A stretch of 64,000 bases of DNA from Mycetocola miduiensis. Lineage in GTDB: Bacteria > Actinomycetota > Actinomycetes > Actinomycetales > Microbacteriaceae. The translations under genes and the position numbers were made by a program. The notes below the pieces were generated by a model. It had not been told where the DNA came from. It saw only the letters and a list, made by a program, of their open reading frames with translations, and did not search any database. Positions 8,431 to 17,943 of this stretch are shown piece by piece. The DNA is taken from NCBI RefSeq assembly GCF_900115155.1, contig NZ_FOVM01000003.1, forward strand, positions 22,466 through 86,465, written 5' to 3'. Every line of letters begins with the position of its first letter. Position 1 is the stretch's first letter.

Positions 8431-9447
8431 CTACTCGGACACCGGCGGAAGAGGGGACGCAGGGGGAGGGGACGCCGGCGGGGCGTCCGGCGGGAGGATG
8501 CTCGACGGGATCTCCGCGTTGGGGGCCGTCTGAGAGGGCTGCCCGCCGTCGCCTTTGCCTGGCACGAACGCCTTCCCAAGCCCCTTGAGGGCTTCGGTCA
8601 GCTCGGACGGAATGATCCACAGCTTGTTCGCGGACCCGTCGGCGAGCTTCGGCAGGGTCTGCAGGTACTGGTAGGCCAGCAGTTTGGGGTCGGGGTTACC
8701 GCGGTGAATCGCGTCGAAGACGGTGGTGATCGCCTGGGCCTCACCCTGCGCGCGGAGCACAGCGGCTCGCGCATCACCTTCGGCGCTGAGGATAGCCGCC
8801 TGCCTGGCACCCTCAGCCGTGAGGATCGCCGACTGCTTCGTTCCCTCTGCGGTGAGGATAAGCGCGCGACGGTCCCGCTCGGCACGCATCTGCTTCTCCA
8901 TCGAGTCCTGAATCGACAGGGGCGGGTCGATGGCCTTGAGTTCGACGCGGCCGACCCGGATGCCCCACTTTCCGGTGGCCTCATCGAGCACGACGCGCAA
9001 CTGTCCGTTGATGTTGTCGCGGCTGGTGAGCGCCTCTTCAAGATTGAGGCCACCGACGACGTTACGGAGTGTGGTGGTGGTGAGTTGCTCGACGGCGCCG
9101 AGGTAGTTGGCGATCTCGTACGTGGCGGCGCGGGCATCCGTCACCTGGAAGTAGACGACGGTGTCGATCGAGACGACGAGGTTGTCTTCGGTGATCACCG
9201 GCTGTGGTGGAAAGGAGACGACCTGTTCACGCATGTCGATCAGCGGACGGACCCGGTCGACGAACGGCACCAGGAGGTTCAGTCCGGGTTGCAGCGTCTT
9301 GTGGTAACGGCCGAGACGTTCGACGACGCCGGCCGTGGCCTGGGGGATGATCCGGATGGCCCGGAACAGCACCACCAGGATGAAGATGAGAACGACGATC
9401 CCGAGAATCCATCCCACGGTCGTCCCGACGAGTTCAGCTGGGTTCAC
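8431..9447 (-). CDS. SPFH/band-7 (stomatin-like) membrane protein
   Basis: A 338-residue protein with one N-terminal membrane helix (about 10-30), an SPFH domain (about 35-200) and a helical region with three heptad-like repeats around AEGxxQxAIL (about 210-250). The C-terminal tail is Pro/Ser-rich and probably unstructured. Such proteins form large ring oligomers at membranes and help organise microdomains. The GTG start overlaps the nfeD stop by 4 bp, the classic NfeD-stomatin pairing. It is also similar to HflK/HflC, but the partner gene and length favour the stomatin/QmcA group. Confidence 0.88.
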   Translation of the reverse strand: MNPAELVGTTVGWILGIVVLIFILVVLFRAIRIIPQATAGVVERLGRYHKTLQPGLNLLVPFVDRVRPLIDMREQVVSFPPQPVITEDNLVVSIDTVVYFQVTDARAATYEIANYLGAVEQLTTTTLRNVVGGLNLEEALTSRDNINGQLRVVLDEATGKWGIRVGRVELKAIDPPLSIQDSMEKQMRAERDRRALILTAEGTKQSAILTAEGARQAAILSAEGDARAAVLRAQGEAQAITTVFDAIHRGNPDPKLLAYQYLQTLPKLADGSANKLWIIPSELTEALKGLGKAFVPGKGDGGQPSQTAPNAEIPSSILPPDAPPASPPPASPLPPVSE

Positions 9448-9914
9448 TGGAGCTTCCTTTCATTCGGCACGACCACGGCGGTCGCTCCTTCGATCGCGAG
9501 AACCCGAACGGCGGTGCCCGGTTCCAGACTCGAAATGGGAGAGTCGGTGGGCACGATTGCGGTCCACAGTTCACCGTTCGACAGCTTGACCTGGCCGCCG
9601 TGACCTGAGACGGTCTGCACGACCTGGCCGCGGGAACCCAGCAGGGCGTCGACGTTGCTCTTGGCGGGGTCTTCGCCCCTGCGGAGCGCACGGAGGAGCG
9701 GGGGCTTGACGAGGAGCAGGAGCAGGACGGATGCCGCGGCTCCGATCAGGAACTGGGCCCACCACGGCACGCCGAGAAGACCGGCCACAAGACCCACCGT
9801 GCTGCCGATCGCCAGCATGAGGAAGGTGAACTCGAGGCTCAGCATCTCGATGGTGATGAACAGAAGGATCAGCACCAGCCAGACCACCCATGAATACTGT
9901 TCGATCCAGTCCAT
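9444..9914 (-). CDS. NfeD family protein
   Basis: A 156-residue short NfeD protein. Two to three membrane helices occupy residues 8-75 and are followed by a small OB-fold domain (about 90-150). Short NfeD proteins almost always sit beside a stomatin gene and are thought to act with it in membrane organisation or quality control. ATG 9912-9914 begins the operon. The divergent SDR gene starts 145 bp away, so the region between holds two promoters. Confidence 0.88.
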   Translation of the reverse strand: MDWIEQYSWVVWLVLILLFITIEMLSLEFTFLMLAIGSTVGLVAGLLGVPWWAQFLIGAAASVLLLLLVKPPLLRALRRGEDPAKSNVDALLGSRGQVVQTVSGHGGQVKLSNGELWTAIVPTDSPISSLEPGTAVRVLAIEGATAVVVPNERKLQ

Positions 9915-9999
9915 GTCACGCCTCTCCCGGCCGCCGCCACTGGGGCCAGTGTTACTCCTGAATCTAGCAGGTGGGCCGTTGCCTGCGGCGAGTTCTTGC

Positions 10000-10005
10000 T
10001 AGTCT
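10000..10005 (+). promoter_or_regulatory. Probable -10 box of the SDR gene
   Basis: TAGTCT lies 54 nt before the ATG, with a TTGCC-type -35 about 16 nt upstream (from 9978). Spacing and the TAnnnT form fit a primary-sigma promoter of a high-GC actinomycete. Confidence 0.4.
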
Positions 10006-10059
10006 CAAAGGCTGGGATTGCCGCTGCCCGGCAACGCCACCCGTCTTGAAGGAGTGCCC

Positions 10060-10824
10060 ATGTCCAACCCCCTCGCCGCAGGTTCGCTCACCGGCAAGAA
10101 CGTCCTTGTCACCGGATCGTCCCGCGGCATCGGCGCCGACACCGTTCGTTACTTCGCCGAGGCGGGCGCCAACGTCGTCATCAACTTCCGCAACAAAGAG
10201 GCGCGCGCCGTCAAGCTCGCCGACCAGATCCGCGCAGCAGGCGGCACCGCCATCACCGTCGGCGCCGACCTGACCGACCCGGCATCCGTCATGGCGATGT
10301 TCGACACCGTCGCCGAGAAGTACGGCCACCTCGACGTTCTCGTCCTCAACGCTTCAGGCGGAATGGAGAGCGGCATGGCCGCCGATTACGCCATGCAGCT
10401 CAACCGTGACGCGCAGCTGAACGTGCTCGATGCCGCCCTGCCGCTGCTCAGCAGCGGATCCCGCGTCGTGTTCGTGACGAGCCACCAGGCGCATTTCATT
10501 CGCACCACGCCGACGATGCCCGAGTATGAGCCCGTCGCCCAGTCCAAGCGCGCGGGGGAGGATGCCCTCCGTGCCCGCATCCCGGAACTGGCCGACAAGG
10601 GCATCGAGTTTGTGGTCGTCTCCGGCGACATGATCGAGGGCACCATCACCGCCACGCTGCTGGAACGGGCGAACCCGGGCGCGATCAGCGCGCGCAAGGA
10701 TGCCGCGGGCAAGCTCTACAACGTGGGCGAGTTCGCCGCAGAGGTCACCGCGGCTGCGGTTGAGACGATTCCCGCCGAGAACACCCGCTACGTCGGCGAC
10801 ACCACAGACTTCGCGGGCCAGTAA
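10060..10824 (+). CDS. Short-chain dehydrogenase/reductase family protein
   Basis: A 254-residue Rossmann-fold protein. The nucleotide-binding motif TGSSRGIG (18-25) and the acidic D70 after strand 3 are normal. An upstream in-frame TTG at 10018 exists, but ATG 10060 follows GAAGGAG and gives the usual N-terminus. The catalytic region is unusual: Ser141 and Lys163 are present, but the YxxxK position (159) is Val, with the nearest Tyr at 156, seven residues before Lys. Either Tyr156 replaces the classical residue or activity has changed. The substrate is unknown. It is not obviously linked to its neighbours. Confidence 0.85.
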   Translation: MSNPLAAGSLTGKNVLVTGSSRGIGADTVRYFAEAGANVVINFRNKEARAVKLADQIRAAGGTAITVGADLTDPASVMAMFDTVAEKYGHLDVLVLNASGGMESGMAADYAMQLNRDAQLNVLDAALPLLSSGSRVVFVTSHQAHFIRTTPTMPEYEPVAQSKRAGEDALRARIPELADKGIEFVVVSGDMIEGTITATLLERANPGAISARKDAAGKLYNVGEFAAEVTAAAVETIPAENTRYVGDTTDFAGQ

Positions 10825-10923
10825 CCACTGCCTGGCAAACAGAGCTCAGCAACCGCGGAGCACGCGGATCGAGCGGCGCATCCATTCGATCGCTGAGCGG
10901 ATGCCACCGTCCGACCCAGAGGG

Positions 10924-10929
10924 TAAACT
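10924..10929 (+). promoter_or_regulatory. Possible -10 box before the UvrA-like gene
   Basis: TAAACT sits 93 nt before the start codon in the 198-bp gap after the SDR gene. No good -35 was found. The remainder of the gap holds no recognisable gene. Confidence 0.3.
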
Positions 10930-11022
10930 GCCCACCGTCGGAGCGACCGGTAACGAAGCCGGCCACGCCGCGGCGGGGGCGCGCACACCGCGCAAACGCC
11001 CCCTGGGACGGACGGAGCCAGG

Positions 11023-13419
11023 ATGAGTACGATCACCACAACGGACACCCAGACGCGGGCGAGTGCATCCCACGTGGCCGACAACCACGATCGGATCCGG
11101 GTGCAGGGCGCGCGGGTGAACAATCTCAAGGACATCAGCCTTGAGATCCCGAAGCGCCGGCTGACCGTGTTCACCGGTGTCTCCGGGTCGGGGAAGAGCT
11201 CCCTGGTGTTCGGTGCGATCGCCGCCGAATCGCAGCGGATGATCAACGAAACCTACAGTGCCTTCCTTCAAGGGTTCATGCCTTCGCTGGCTCGCCCGGA
11301 CGTAGACGTCCTCGAAGGGCTGACGACCGTCATCATCGTCGACCAGGAGCGCATGGGCGCGAACTCCCGATCGACGGTCGGCACGGCCACCGACGTCAAC
11401 GCGATGCTCCGCATCATCTTCAGCCGCCTCGGCCAGCCCCACGTCGGGTCGCCACAGGCGTTCTCCTTCAACGTCGCCTCGATCAGCGGCGCGGGGGCCG
11501 TCACCGTCGAACGCGGCGGAAAGACGCTGAAAGAACGGCGCAGCTTCGAGATCACCGGCGGCATGTGCCCGCGGTGCGAAGGCATGGGCACGGTCAACGA
11601 CATCGACCTCTCCCAACTGTACGACGACTCCAAATCCCTCGCCGACGGCGCGATGACGATCCCCGGCTACACGGCTGACGGGTGGGGGGTGAAGATTTTC
11701 ACCGGCTCAGGGTTCCTCGACCCGGCCAAGCCGATCCGCGACTACACCAAGAAAGAGCTGAACGACTTCCTCTACCGCGAACCGGTGAAGGTGAAGATCG
11801 GCGACATCAACATGACCTACGAGGGCCTGATCCCGAAGGTCCAGAAGTCGTTCCTCTCCAAGGACCGTGAAGCGATGCAGCCGCACATCCGCGCTTTCGT
11901 GGACCGTGCAGTCACCTTCACAACCTGCCCCGACTGCAACGGGACCCGCCTCAACGAAGGTGCCAGGTCGTCCCGGGTGGCCGGTCTCAACATCGCCGAA
12001 GCATGCGCGATGCAGATCAGCGACCTCGCCGCGTGGGTACGCAAGCTCAACGAGCCATCGGTGGCGCCGCTCCTCGTCGCCTTGCAGGACACACTCGACT
12101 CGTTCGTCGAGATCGGGCTCGGCTACCTGTCGCTCGACCGCCCGGCAGGCACGCTCTCCGGCGGTGAAGCCCAACGCACGAAGATGATCCGGCATCTCGG
12201 GTCGTCGCTGACCGATGTGACCTACGTCTTTGACGAGCCCACCATCGGCCTGCACCCGCACGACATCGAGCGGATGAACGAGCTGCTTCTGCAGCTGCGC
12301 GACAAGGGCAACACGGTGCTCGTCGTCGAGCACAAGCCGGAAATGATCGCCATCGCCGACCACATCGTCGACCTGGGACCTGGCGCAGGTACGTCGGGCG
12401 GCACCATCTGCTTCGAGGGCACCCTCGACGAGCTGCGGGGGAGTGACACCCTGACCGGGCGTCACCTCCACGACCGCGTCGCCCTCAAGAAGACGGTGCG
12501 AACGCCGAAGGGGTCCCTCGAAATCCGAGGGGCGTCGAAACACAATCTGCAGGACGTCGATGTCGACATCCCGCTCGGTGTGCTCGTTGTGGTCACCGGT
12601 GTCGCCGGTTCAGGAAAGAGCTCGCTCGTGCACGGGTCGATTCCCGCCAGCGCCGGTGTCGTGTCCATCGACCAGGGCGCGATCCGCGGGTCACGCCGCA
12701 GCAACCCGGCGACATACACCGGGATGCTCGAGCCGATCCGCAAGGCGTTCGCCAAAGCGAACGGCGTGAAGCCTGCCCTGTTCAGCTCCAACTCGGAGGG
12801 CGCGTGTCCGGTCTGCAACGGCGCCGGCGTCATCTACACCGACCTCGGCATGATGGCGACGGTCGAATCTCCTTGCGAGGTGTGTGAGGGCAAGCGGTTC
12901 CAGGCCGAAGTCCTCGAGTACAAGCTCGGGGGCAAGGACATCAGCGAAGTGCTGGCCATGTCGGTCACCGAGGCCGAGAAGTTCTTCGGGGCGGGGGAGG
13001 CGCGCACCCCTGCCGCGCACGCCATCCTGGACCGGCTGGCCGATGTCGGTCTCGGCTATCTCAGCCTCGGTCAACCGCTCACGACGCTGTCCGGCGGGGA
13101 GCGGCAACGGCTCAAGCTCGCCACCCAGATGGCCGAGAAGGGCGGGATCTACGTGCTCGACGAACCCACCATTGGCTTGCACCTCGCCGACGTCGAGAAC
13201 CTGCTCGGCCTGCTAGACCGCCTCGTCGACTCCGGCAAATCCGTCATCGTCGTCGAGCATCACCAGGCCGTCATGGCCCACGCCGACTGGATCATCGACC
13301 TTGGCCCTGGGGCTGGACACGACGGGGGCCGGATCGTCTTCGAAGGCACACCGGTCGATCTGGTCGCCGCGAGGACCACAGTGACCGGGGAGCATCTCGC
13401 GACGTACGTTGGTGCGTAG
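11023..13419 (+). CDS. UvrA-like ABC ATPase (UvrA2/drug-resistance type)
   Basis: A 798-residue double-ATPase, clearly shorter than canonical UvrA (about 950). Two nucleotide-binding domains are complete: Walker [10 protein letters not shown] (52-60) and GVAGSGKSS (about 525-533), signatures LSGGEAQR and LSGGERQR, and Walker B segments ending DEPTIGLHP and DEPTIGLHL. The second zinc module has both CPVC and CEVC. The first retains only CPRC near 182 and lacks its partner CxxC, and the length leaves little room for a UvrB-binding domain. This fits the class II UvrA group linked with tolerance to DNA-binding drugs in antibiotic producers. The function here is inference; it is not the housekeeping uvrA. 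Confidence 0.85.
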   Translation: MSTITTTDTQTRASASHVADNHDRIRVQGARVNNLKDISLEIPKRRLTVFTGVSGSGKSSLVFGAIAAESQRMINETYSAFLQGFMPSLARPDVDVLEGLTTVIIVDQERMGANSRSTVGTATDVNAMLRIIFSRLGQPHVGSPQAFSFNVASISGAGAVTVERGGKTLKERRSFEITGGMCPRCEGMGTVNDIDLSQLYDDSKSLADGAMTIPGYTADGWGVKIFTGSGFLDPAKPIRDYTKKELNDFLYREPVKVKIGDINMTYEGLIPKVQKSFLSKDREAMQPHIRAFVDRAVTFTTCPDCNGTRLNEGARSSRVAGLNIAEACAMQISDLAAWVRKLNEPSVAPLLVALQDTLDSFVEIGLGYLSLDRPAGTLSGGEAQRTKMIRHLGSSLTDVTYVFDEPTIGLHPHDIERMNELLLQLRDKGNTVLVVEHKPEMIAIADHIVDLGPGAGTSGGTICFEGTLDELRGSDTLTGRHLHDRVALKKTVRTPKGSLEIRGASKHNLQDVDVDIPLGVLVVVTGVAGSGKSSLVHGSIPASAGVVSIDQGAIRGSRRSNPATYTGMLEPIRKAFAKANGVKPALFSSNSEGACPVCNGAGVIYTDLGMMATVESPCEVCEGKRFQAEVLEYKLGGKDISEVLAMSVTEAEKFFGAGEARTPAAHAILDRLADVGLGYLSLGQPLTTLSGGERQRLKLATQMAEKGGIYVLDEPTIGLHLADVENLLGLLDRLVDSGKSVIVVEHHQAVMAHADWIIDLGPGAGHDGGRIVFEGTPVDLVAARTTVTGEHLATYVGA

Positions 13420-13945
13420 CGGACGCAGCGCTCGTATTATGTCAAGTAATCAAGCGGCACTGTCTCGAAGTGGGGAGTGGCACGGCGCCTGGGCACTTGC
13501 GCCCATCTGACGCACGTGTCGGCGTTGGGGCCGGAAACCAGACATGAGCGTCATGCGAACGCGACGCACAGCGCGCCTAGTGTGGCGCCATCTGACGCAC
13601 ACGTCGTTTTCTACGACGAAGAATCGACATCTGCGCCAGTTGAGCGACGAGTCATGAGCGGCGAGCCACAAGCGGCGACCGGCGGACGGCGCCCCACGAA
13701 CGGCGAGGCATCCGTCCTGCAGGAGGCGCACAGCGGATGCTCTCCGCAGCAATTCAGAAGGGGTTCGCCGGATTCGCCCTTGCCAGCCGGCCCCTTCCCG
13801 TTTGATGCCGATAATGCACATTATGTCAACAAAGCGATGTGGGAGCGCCTCGACCCCTCCCCACGCCCAGCACGCCGCCTCCGCACCTGCCCCGGACAAA
13901 TACACCTGGCGCGCCGGGTGACCGCATCCGGAACGAGTGAACCGG
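13420..13945. other. 526-bp gene-free stretch with short repeats
   Basis: Open frames here (for example 13477-13986 on +) resemble no protein I recognise and lack ribosome-binding sites. The stretch holds a 13-bp direct repeat CCATCTGACGCAC (13503 and 13588), a 10-bp direct repeat ATTATGTCAA (13436 and 13820) and an imperfect palindrome around 13811-13824. It separates the UvrA-like gene from the convergent GMC gene and may be the remains of lost genes. Confidence 0.5.
13503..13600. repeat. 13-bp direct repeat pair CCATCTGACGCAC
   Basis: Exact copies occur at 13503-13515 and 13588-13600, 85 bp apart. Similar bases flank both (GCGCC or GGCG before, a CGTGTCG or CACGTCG run after), so the shared block is longer but imperfect. 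Confidence 0.6.
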
Positions 13946-15664
13946 TCAGGCCGCAGCCGACTCCGCACCACCGCCGGCGACCGTGACGTCCTCGGCATGC
14001 ACCGTCGACACATCCACCGTCTTCCTGGCGAGGTGGTTCGCCAGGCGGACGGCAAGGCACGTCGCGAGGAACGTCGGATTCGCCTCTCCCGTCGTGCGGA
14101 AGACACTGCTCGAAGCGATGTACAGGTTCGCGGACCCATGGACCCTGCAGTCCGCGTCCACGACGCCGTCGTCGGGGTCCACACTCATCCTCGTCGTCCC
14201 GACGCTGTGGACGCCACCGATGGCCTGCTCCCAGATCGACTCTCGCACGCCCTCCTCGGTGGGTGCGACGTACTCGAGGCGCCCAACCCCGGCCGCGCGC
14301 AGCCTCGCGTCGAGCAACTGGTGGCAGCGCAGCAGGGAATCGATGTCGTGGTCGGTGTACCGGTAATCGATGGTCAGCCGCGATCCCCCGCCGGGGACGA
14401 GGGCGATGCGGCTGTCGGCATTCGGGATCTGCTCGGCGTGGTACCGGAGCGCGTAACGACCGGATTCATTCCGCAGGATGAAGCCGGGTTTCCGGACCGC
14501 GGAGAAATAGCGATACCGGAGGATGTCGCCCACGTCGGCCGCAGCGCGCCACGGGCGCCGGAGCACGTTGGTCAGGTGGGCGCCGATCCGGCGAGGAGGC
14601 GCTCCGATGTGCCGGAGCCGGATGCGCTCCGCGAGGACGCGCCGCCCGACGAACGGGATCACCAGCGCGAGGTACACGAGCGAGAGCGTGGCATTGCGGT
14701 GCTTGACGTCGTGGAACGGCGGATTGTCGAGGTAGAAGCTGGTGTTGAGGATCCGCTCCCGGCGCTGGGCAGCCCCGGACAGGGTGAATCGTCGCCGCTG
14801 GTACGTTCCCTCCGCGCCTCGGTGGAAGTCCAGTTCCCTGGCCCGTTCGGGTTCGTCCAGGACGAGGTCGGCGACGTGGCCGGCTGCATGACCCATGTAA
14901 TAGCGGCCGAGGGGCCCGTCGACGCCACCGAACATCGCGGGATGCGAACGCTGGAGCGTCAGCAGCAGCCGCGTGGTCTCCAGGCCACCCATCGCGAGGA
15001 CGTAGTTCGTCGCCGCGATGCGGCGGCGTCGGCCCCGGTACTCCACGACGAGCGTGTAGGCCTCGCCGTTGGGGGCGAAATCGATGTCGACGACCGGCGA
15101 GTCGCCGAGAACCGTGATGCCGGGATGTTCCTGCACACGCCGGCCGAGGCGATCCCCAAGCCTGGGCTGCCTGGACCACCGCTCCAGTTGCGACATCGTG
15201 AAATCACCGAGACCCGCCCATTCGGCAGCATCCGCCCGGAAATTGGCCTCACCACAGTCGAGATAATCGACGGCGGCGGCCTCGAACGGCCTGATGTCGT
15301 CGATCGTGATCGGCCAACCAGAGTCAGGCACGAAATCGCGGTATTCGAAGTCGATGGGTTCGAATGGAACACAGCGGCCGCCCCACAGCCACGACGTCCC
15401 GCCGATGCCGCTCCGGGTCACGTGCTCGATCGGCGCATGCCGGTCGGGGTCGACGATGATGTCTGGCCCGTCGGCCCGCTCGGGAACGTTCTTCCGGACG
15501 GACCGAGCCGATCCCGCGTCGACCAGAAGAACCGACATGCCGGCATCCGCCGCCTCGAGCGCACAGGCCAGGCCGACCGGTCCTGCACCGACGACACAGC
15601 AGTCAAATGGGAGTTGTGGCTGTGATGAGGCGCGACGCATGCGTCGGGTCTCGGGAGGCGTCAT
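13946..15664 (-). CDS. GMC-family FAD-dependent oxidoreductase
   Basis: A 572-residue flavoprotein. The N-terminal dinucleotide-binding motif VGAGPVGLACALEA (about 22-35) ends with an acidic residue that would bind FAD ribose. A GGTSWLWGG segment follows. The C-terminal GMC domain has HSVGTTRM (near 490) and a final NPTFLATCLA motif typical of the family, with the active-site His in the first. It should oxidise an alcohol or sugar, but the substrate cannot be predicted. ATG 15664 is preceded by CAGGAG. No twin-arginine or Sec signal is evident. Neighbours give no pathway hint. Confidence 0.85.
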   Translation of the reverse strand: MTPPETRRMRRASSQPQLPFDCCVVGAGPVGLACALEAADAGMSVLLVDAGSARSVRKNVPERADGPDIIVDPDRHAPIEHVTRSGIGGTSWLWGGRCVPFEPIDFEYRDFVPDSGWPITIDDIRPFEAAAVDYLDCGEANFRADAAEWAGLGDFTMSQLERWSRQPRLGDRLGRRVQEHPGITVLGDSPVVDIDFAPNGEAYTLVVEYRGRRRRIAATNYVLAMGGLETTRLLLTLQRSHPAMFGGVDGPLGRYYMGHAAGHVADLVLDEPERARELDFHRGAEGTYQRRRFTLSGAAQRRERILNTSFYLDNPPFHDVKHRNATLSLVYLALVIPFVGRRVLAERIRLRHIGAPPRRIGAHLTNVLRRPWRAAADVGDILRYRYFSAVRKPGFILRNESGRYALRYHAEQIPNADSRIALVPGGGSRLTIDYRYTDHDIDSLLRCHQLLDARLRAAGVGRLEYVAPTEEGVRESIWEQAIGGVHSVGTTRMSVDPDDGVVDADCRVHGSANLYIASSSVFRTTGEANPTFLATCLAVRLANHLARKTVDVSTVHAEDVTVAGGGAESAAA

Positions 15665-15778
15665 CGATGCTCCTGCATGTCGGGGTTACAGGTGGAGTCG
15701 GAGCGCCCGAAGAGAGATTCGCTGAGCAATGCTCGGGTTTCCGATGTGCTCAACGTAGCGTCGTTTGTTTACCTACTT

Positions 15779-15797
15779 CTCCCCCACATCGGGGGAG
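15779..15797. other. Perfect 7-bp hairpin in the GMC upstream region
   Basis: CTCCCCC (15779-15785) pairs with GGGGGAG (15791-15797) around a 5-nt loop. It lies between the end of the pterin dehydratase gene and the start of the GMC gene, both on the minus strand. It may end the first transcript or act as an operator for the second. No T-run follows on either strand. Confidence 0.4.
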
Positions 15798-15877
15798 GAT
15801 ATCTCGCACCACCGGCGCTATCTGGCGCGACGGATGCCCGCACCGCTTCGCGTCACAATTCGCGCGGCTTCGTCAGG

Positions 15878-16201
15878 TCATCCGCCGCTGGAGGACTCCG
15901 GCTCGATGCCAAGCTCCTTCGCAGCCGCGCTGATGCGCCGCGCCAGCTCCAGGTCCCTCGCCGTCACTCCCCCGGCATCGTGGGACGTCAGCGCGAAAGT
16001 CACCGAACCCCAGCCCAGGGTGACGTCCGGGTGATGGTTCATTGCCTCAGCGATCTCAGCGACCAGAGCGACGAGCCGGGCGCCCGTCGCGAAATCGGGT
16101 GTGCGGAACGATCCCGAGAGGGCCCCGGACGCATGACGGAACGCACTCCCCCGCAGCTCATCCGAGGTTTCAGCGGGCGACAGGGTCTGCGGGCGCGTCA
16201 T
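15878..16201 (-). CDS. 4a-hydroxytetrahydrobiopterin dehydratase (pterin-4a-carbinolamine dehydratase)
   Basis: A 107-residue protein. The family motif is clear in MNHHPDVTLGWGSVTFAL (53-70) followed by TSHDAGGVTARDLELA, which carries the catalytic histidines. The enzyme dehydrates the carbinolamine made by aromatic amino-acid hydroxylases; in many bacteria without such hydroxylases it helps in other pterin chemistry. No hydroxylase gene is near. The ATG overlaps the stop of the upstream zinc-ribbon gene by 4 bp (ATGA). Confidence 0.88.
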   Translation of the reverse strand: MTRPQTLSPAETSDELRGSAFRHASGALSGSFRTPDFATGARLVALVAEIAEAMNHHPDVTLGWGSVTFALTSHDAGGVTARDLELARRISAAAKELGIEPESSSGG

Positions 16202-16518
16202 TGAGAGTTCTTGGCCGGCCGCCGCGGGCCGCGCAGCGGCATCCCAAATTCGTCCAGCGGTGAGTGATTCGGGTGCTCAAGATTGTGGTCGATGGGCGCC
16301 GGGCACTCGAGAACGGCGTTGCGCGTCGAGTGATCGATGGTGTGCTCCGACATCGGATGCCCGCATACCGGGCAGGCAGGACCGACGCCGTCAGCGTCGT
16401 CATCGGTGCCTTCGGTAATCGGCGGAGGGCCGAACACCGGCATCAACTTTCGGTCGATCCACGCGGCCGAGCGAACCAGTCGACCGTCCGTGGTCTCCGT
16501 CTTCTTTGATCGGACCAT
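16198..16518 (-). CDS. Small zinc-ribbon hypothetical protein
   Basis: A 106-residue soluble protein not assigned to a named family. A probable metal site is CPVCGHPMSEH (about 51-61) with a further Cys-Pro about 20 residues later. The frame extends upstream to 16635, but ATG 16516-16518 is preferred because a TACCAT -10-like box lies 5 nt upstream, implying a leaderless mRNA, and the extension overlaps the intergenic space with no ribosome-binding site. It forms a two-gene operon with the pterin dehydratase. Confidence 0.65.
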   Translation of the reverse strand: MVRSKKTETTDGRLVRSAAWIDRKLMPVFGPPPITEGTDDDADGVGPACPVCGHPMSEHTIDHSTRNAVLECPAPIDHNLEHPNHSPLDEFGMPLRGPRRPAKNSQ

Positions 16519-16579
16519 ACGCCATGGTAGCGCCGATTTGACGAAAGGGCACGGAACTGGTATGCACTCGTTTCGAGAT

Positions 16580-17269
16580 TCATTCCTCGCCGAAGCCGGA
16601 TGCCACCAGGTCGGCGAGGGCGTCGACCGCTTCAACGCCGTTCGGGTCCTGCGTCGAGATCTCGGCGTCCCTGCCTCGAACGAGGCCGAGCGCCATGATC
16701 GCCAGCAGGCTCTTCGCGTCTTTGCCGTTCACGGTCACCCGGACGGGGAATGTGCTGGCCAGTTTGACGAAATCGGCGGCCGGTCTTGCGTGCAGCCCGT
16801 CGCGGTTGATGATGGTGACGACCCGGGAGTATCCGGCCGCACCGGCATCGGGCTCCCCGGGCACCGGCGTCGGAGCCGCTCCCGCCGCCGCTCCCGACGC
16901 CGTTCGGGCCGCAGCAGCCACGGCGGCCAGGTCCTCACCGGTTTGCGCCGCAACAGCAGCGGCGACGCCTCCCTCGACCAGCGGTGCGTCGACGAGAAGG
17001 ATGCGTGACCTCTGCTCAGCGTCGAGGAACTCCAGCGCGGTCTCAGCGGTGAGGATGGCTGAACCGAGGTCGCAGAGCAGAACGGCCCCGTCACCGGTGT
17101 CCGCCGCGGCGATCGCCGCGGTTATCCGATCGAAACTCGTGCCGATTCCGCCGTCATCGGTGCCGCCTGCGGCCTCGAGCGACACATCAGGCGCCATTTG
17201 CCGCGCAAGATCGACGAGGCCTTCGGCGATCCGTGCGCTGTGCGATACGAAGACAAGTCCAATGCTCAT
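16580..17269 (-). CDS. dhaM: DhaM phosphotransferase with fused HPr domain
   Basis: A 229-residue multiphosphoryl transfer protein of PEP-dependent dihydroxyacetone kinase. The EIIA-mannose-type domain (1-120) has the phosphorylatable His10 (VSHSARIAEG). An Ala/Pro/Gly linker (about 120-148) leads to an HPr domain with the active His160 in GLHARPA. It takes phosphate from PTS Enzyme I and passes it to DhaL-bound ADP. No Enzyme I domain is present, unlike the longer DhaM of E. coli, so a separate EI is needed. The ATG overlaps the dhaL stop. Confidence 0.92.
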   Translation of the reverse strand: MSIGLVFVSHSARIAEGLVDLARQMAPDVSLEAAGGTDDGGIGTSFDRITAAIAAADTGDGAVLLCDLGSAILTAETALEFLDAEQRSRILLVDAPLVEGGVAAAVAAQTGEDLAAVAAAARTASGAAAGAAPTPVPGEPDAGAAGYSRVVTIINRDGLHARPAADFVKLASTFPVRVTVNGKDAKSLLAIMALGLVRGRDAEISTQDPNGVEAVDALADLVASGFGEE

Positions 17270-17913
17270 GCTGTGGCCGCCGTACCGGCGACATCCGCGG
17301 CGGCGCGCAGCAGGAGGGACGTGGACTGGGCTCCTGGATCCCGATGACCGATCGCCCGTTCGCCCAGATAGCTAGCCCGTCCCTTCCTGGCGACAAGCGG
17401 CTCGGTTGCCTCCGCTCCTGCAGCCGCAGCGTCGGCCGCGGCCTGAAGGATCTGGGCTGGACTCGATCCGCCTGCCAGGGCCGCGTCAGCAGCGTCGACC
17501 GCCGGGCTCCAGGCGTCGATCATCGTTTTGTCGCCGGTCTCGGCCTTGCCGCGGAGCACGATCCCGTCGCGGGCGGCACGCAGGAGCCCGGTGACAGCGG
17601 CTCCATCGAGCTCTCCGAGATCCGCCACGGCCCCGGCAGCCTTGAGGTACGCGGTCCCGTACAGCGGCCCGGATGCCCCGCCGACTGTCGAGATGAGGGT
17701 CGTTGCGACGAGCTTGAGCACATCGGCCGGAAGGGCATCGTCGGCGAGGTCGTCGAGTTTGGGAAGCACCGCGGAGAAGCCCCGATCCATGTTCTCGCCA
17801 TGGTCGCCGTCACCGATCTCCCGGTCGAGCCTGATCAACTCCACCCGGTTCTCCGCGATGACGGCCGCGCTCGCCCTGACCCAGTTGAGAACCCAGTCGG
17901 TATTCAGGCTCAT
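17266..17913 (-). CDS. dhaL: Dihydroxyacetone kinase subunit DhaL
   Basis: A 215-residue ADP-binding subunit. The metal-coordinating DGDHG motif (near 36-40, IGDGDHGENM) and the glycine-rich loop GGASGPLYG are visible. DhaL carries a tightly bound ADP that is rephosphorylated by DhaM and donates phosphate to dihydroxyacetone on DhaK. It lies 30 bp downstream of dhaK and overlaps dhaM by 4 bp, so the three subunits are made together. Confidence 0.94.
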   Translation of the reverse strand: MSLNTDWVLNWVRASAAVIAENRVELIRLDREIGDGDHGENMDRGFSAVLPKLDDLADDALPADVLKLVATTLISTVGGASGPLYGTAYLKAAGAVADLGELDGAAVTGLLRAARDGIVLRGKAETGDKTMIDAWSPAVDAADAALAGGSSPAQILQAAADAAAAGAEATEPLVARKGRASYLGERAIGHRDPGAQSTSLLLRAAADVAGTAATA

Positions 17914-17943
17914 CGAATGTCCTTTCGTCGTTCCGTCACGTTC

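Noticed and set aside
13477..13986. 169-codon open frame in the gap before the GMC gene
   Set aside because: No ribosome-binding site, no homology I recognise, and it runs into the GMC gene end; treated as non-coding.
13937..15625. 562-codon open frame antisense to the GMC oxidoreductase gene
   Set aside because: Composition is that of a reverse-strand shadow; the GMC protein on the minus strand has clear motifs from end to end.
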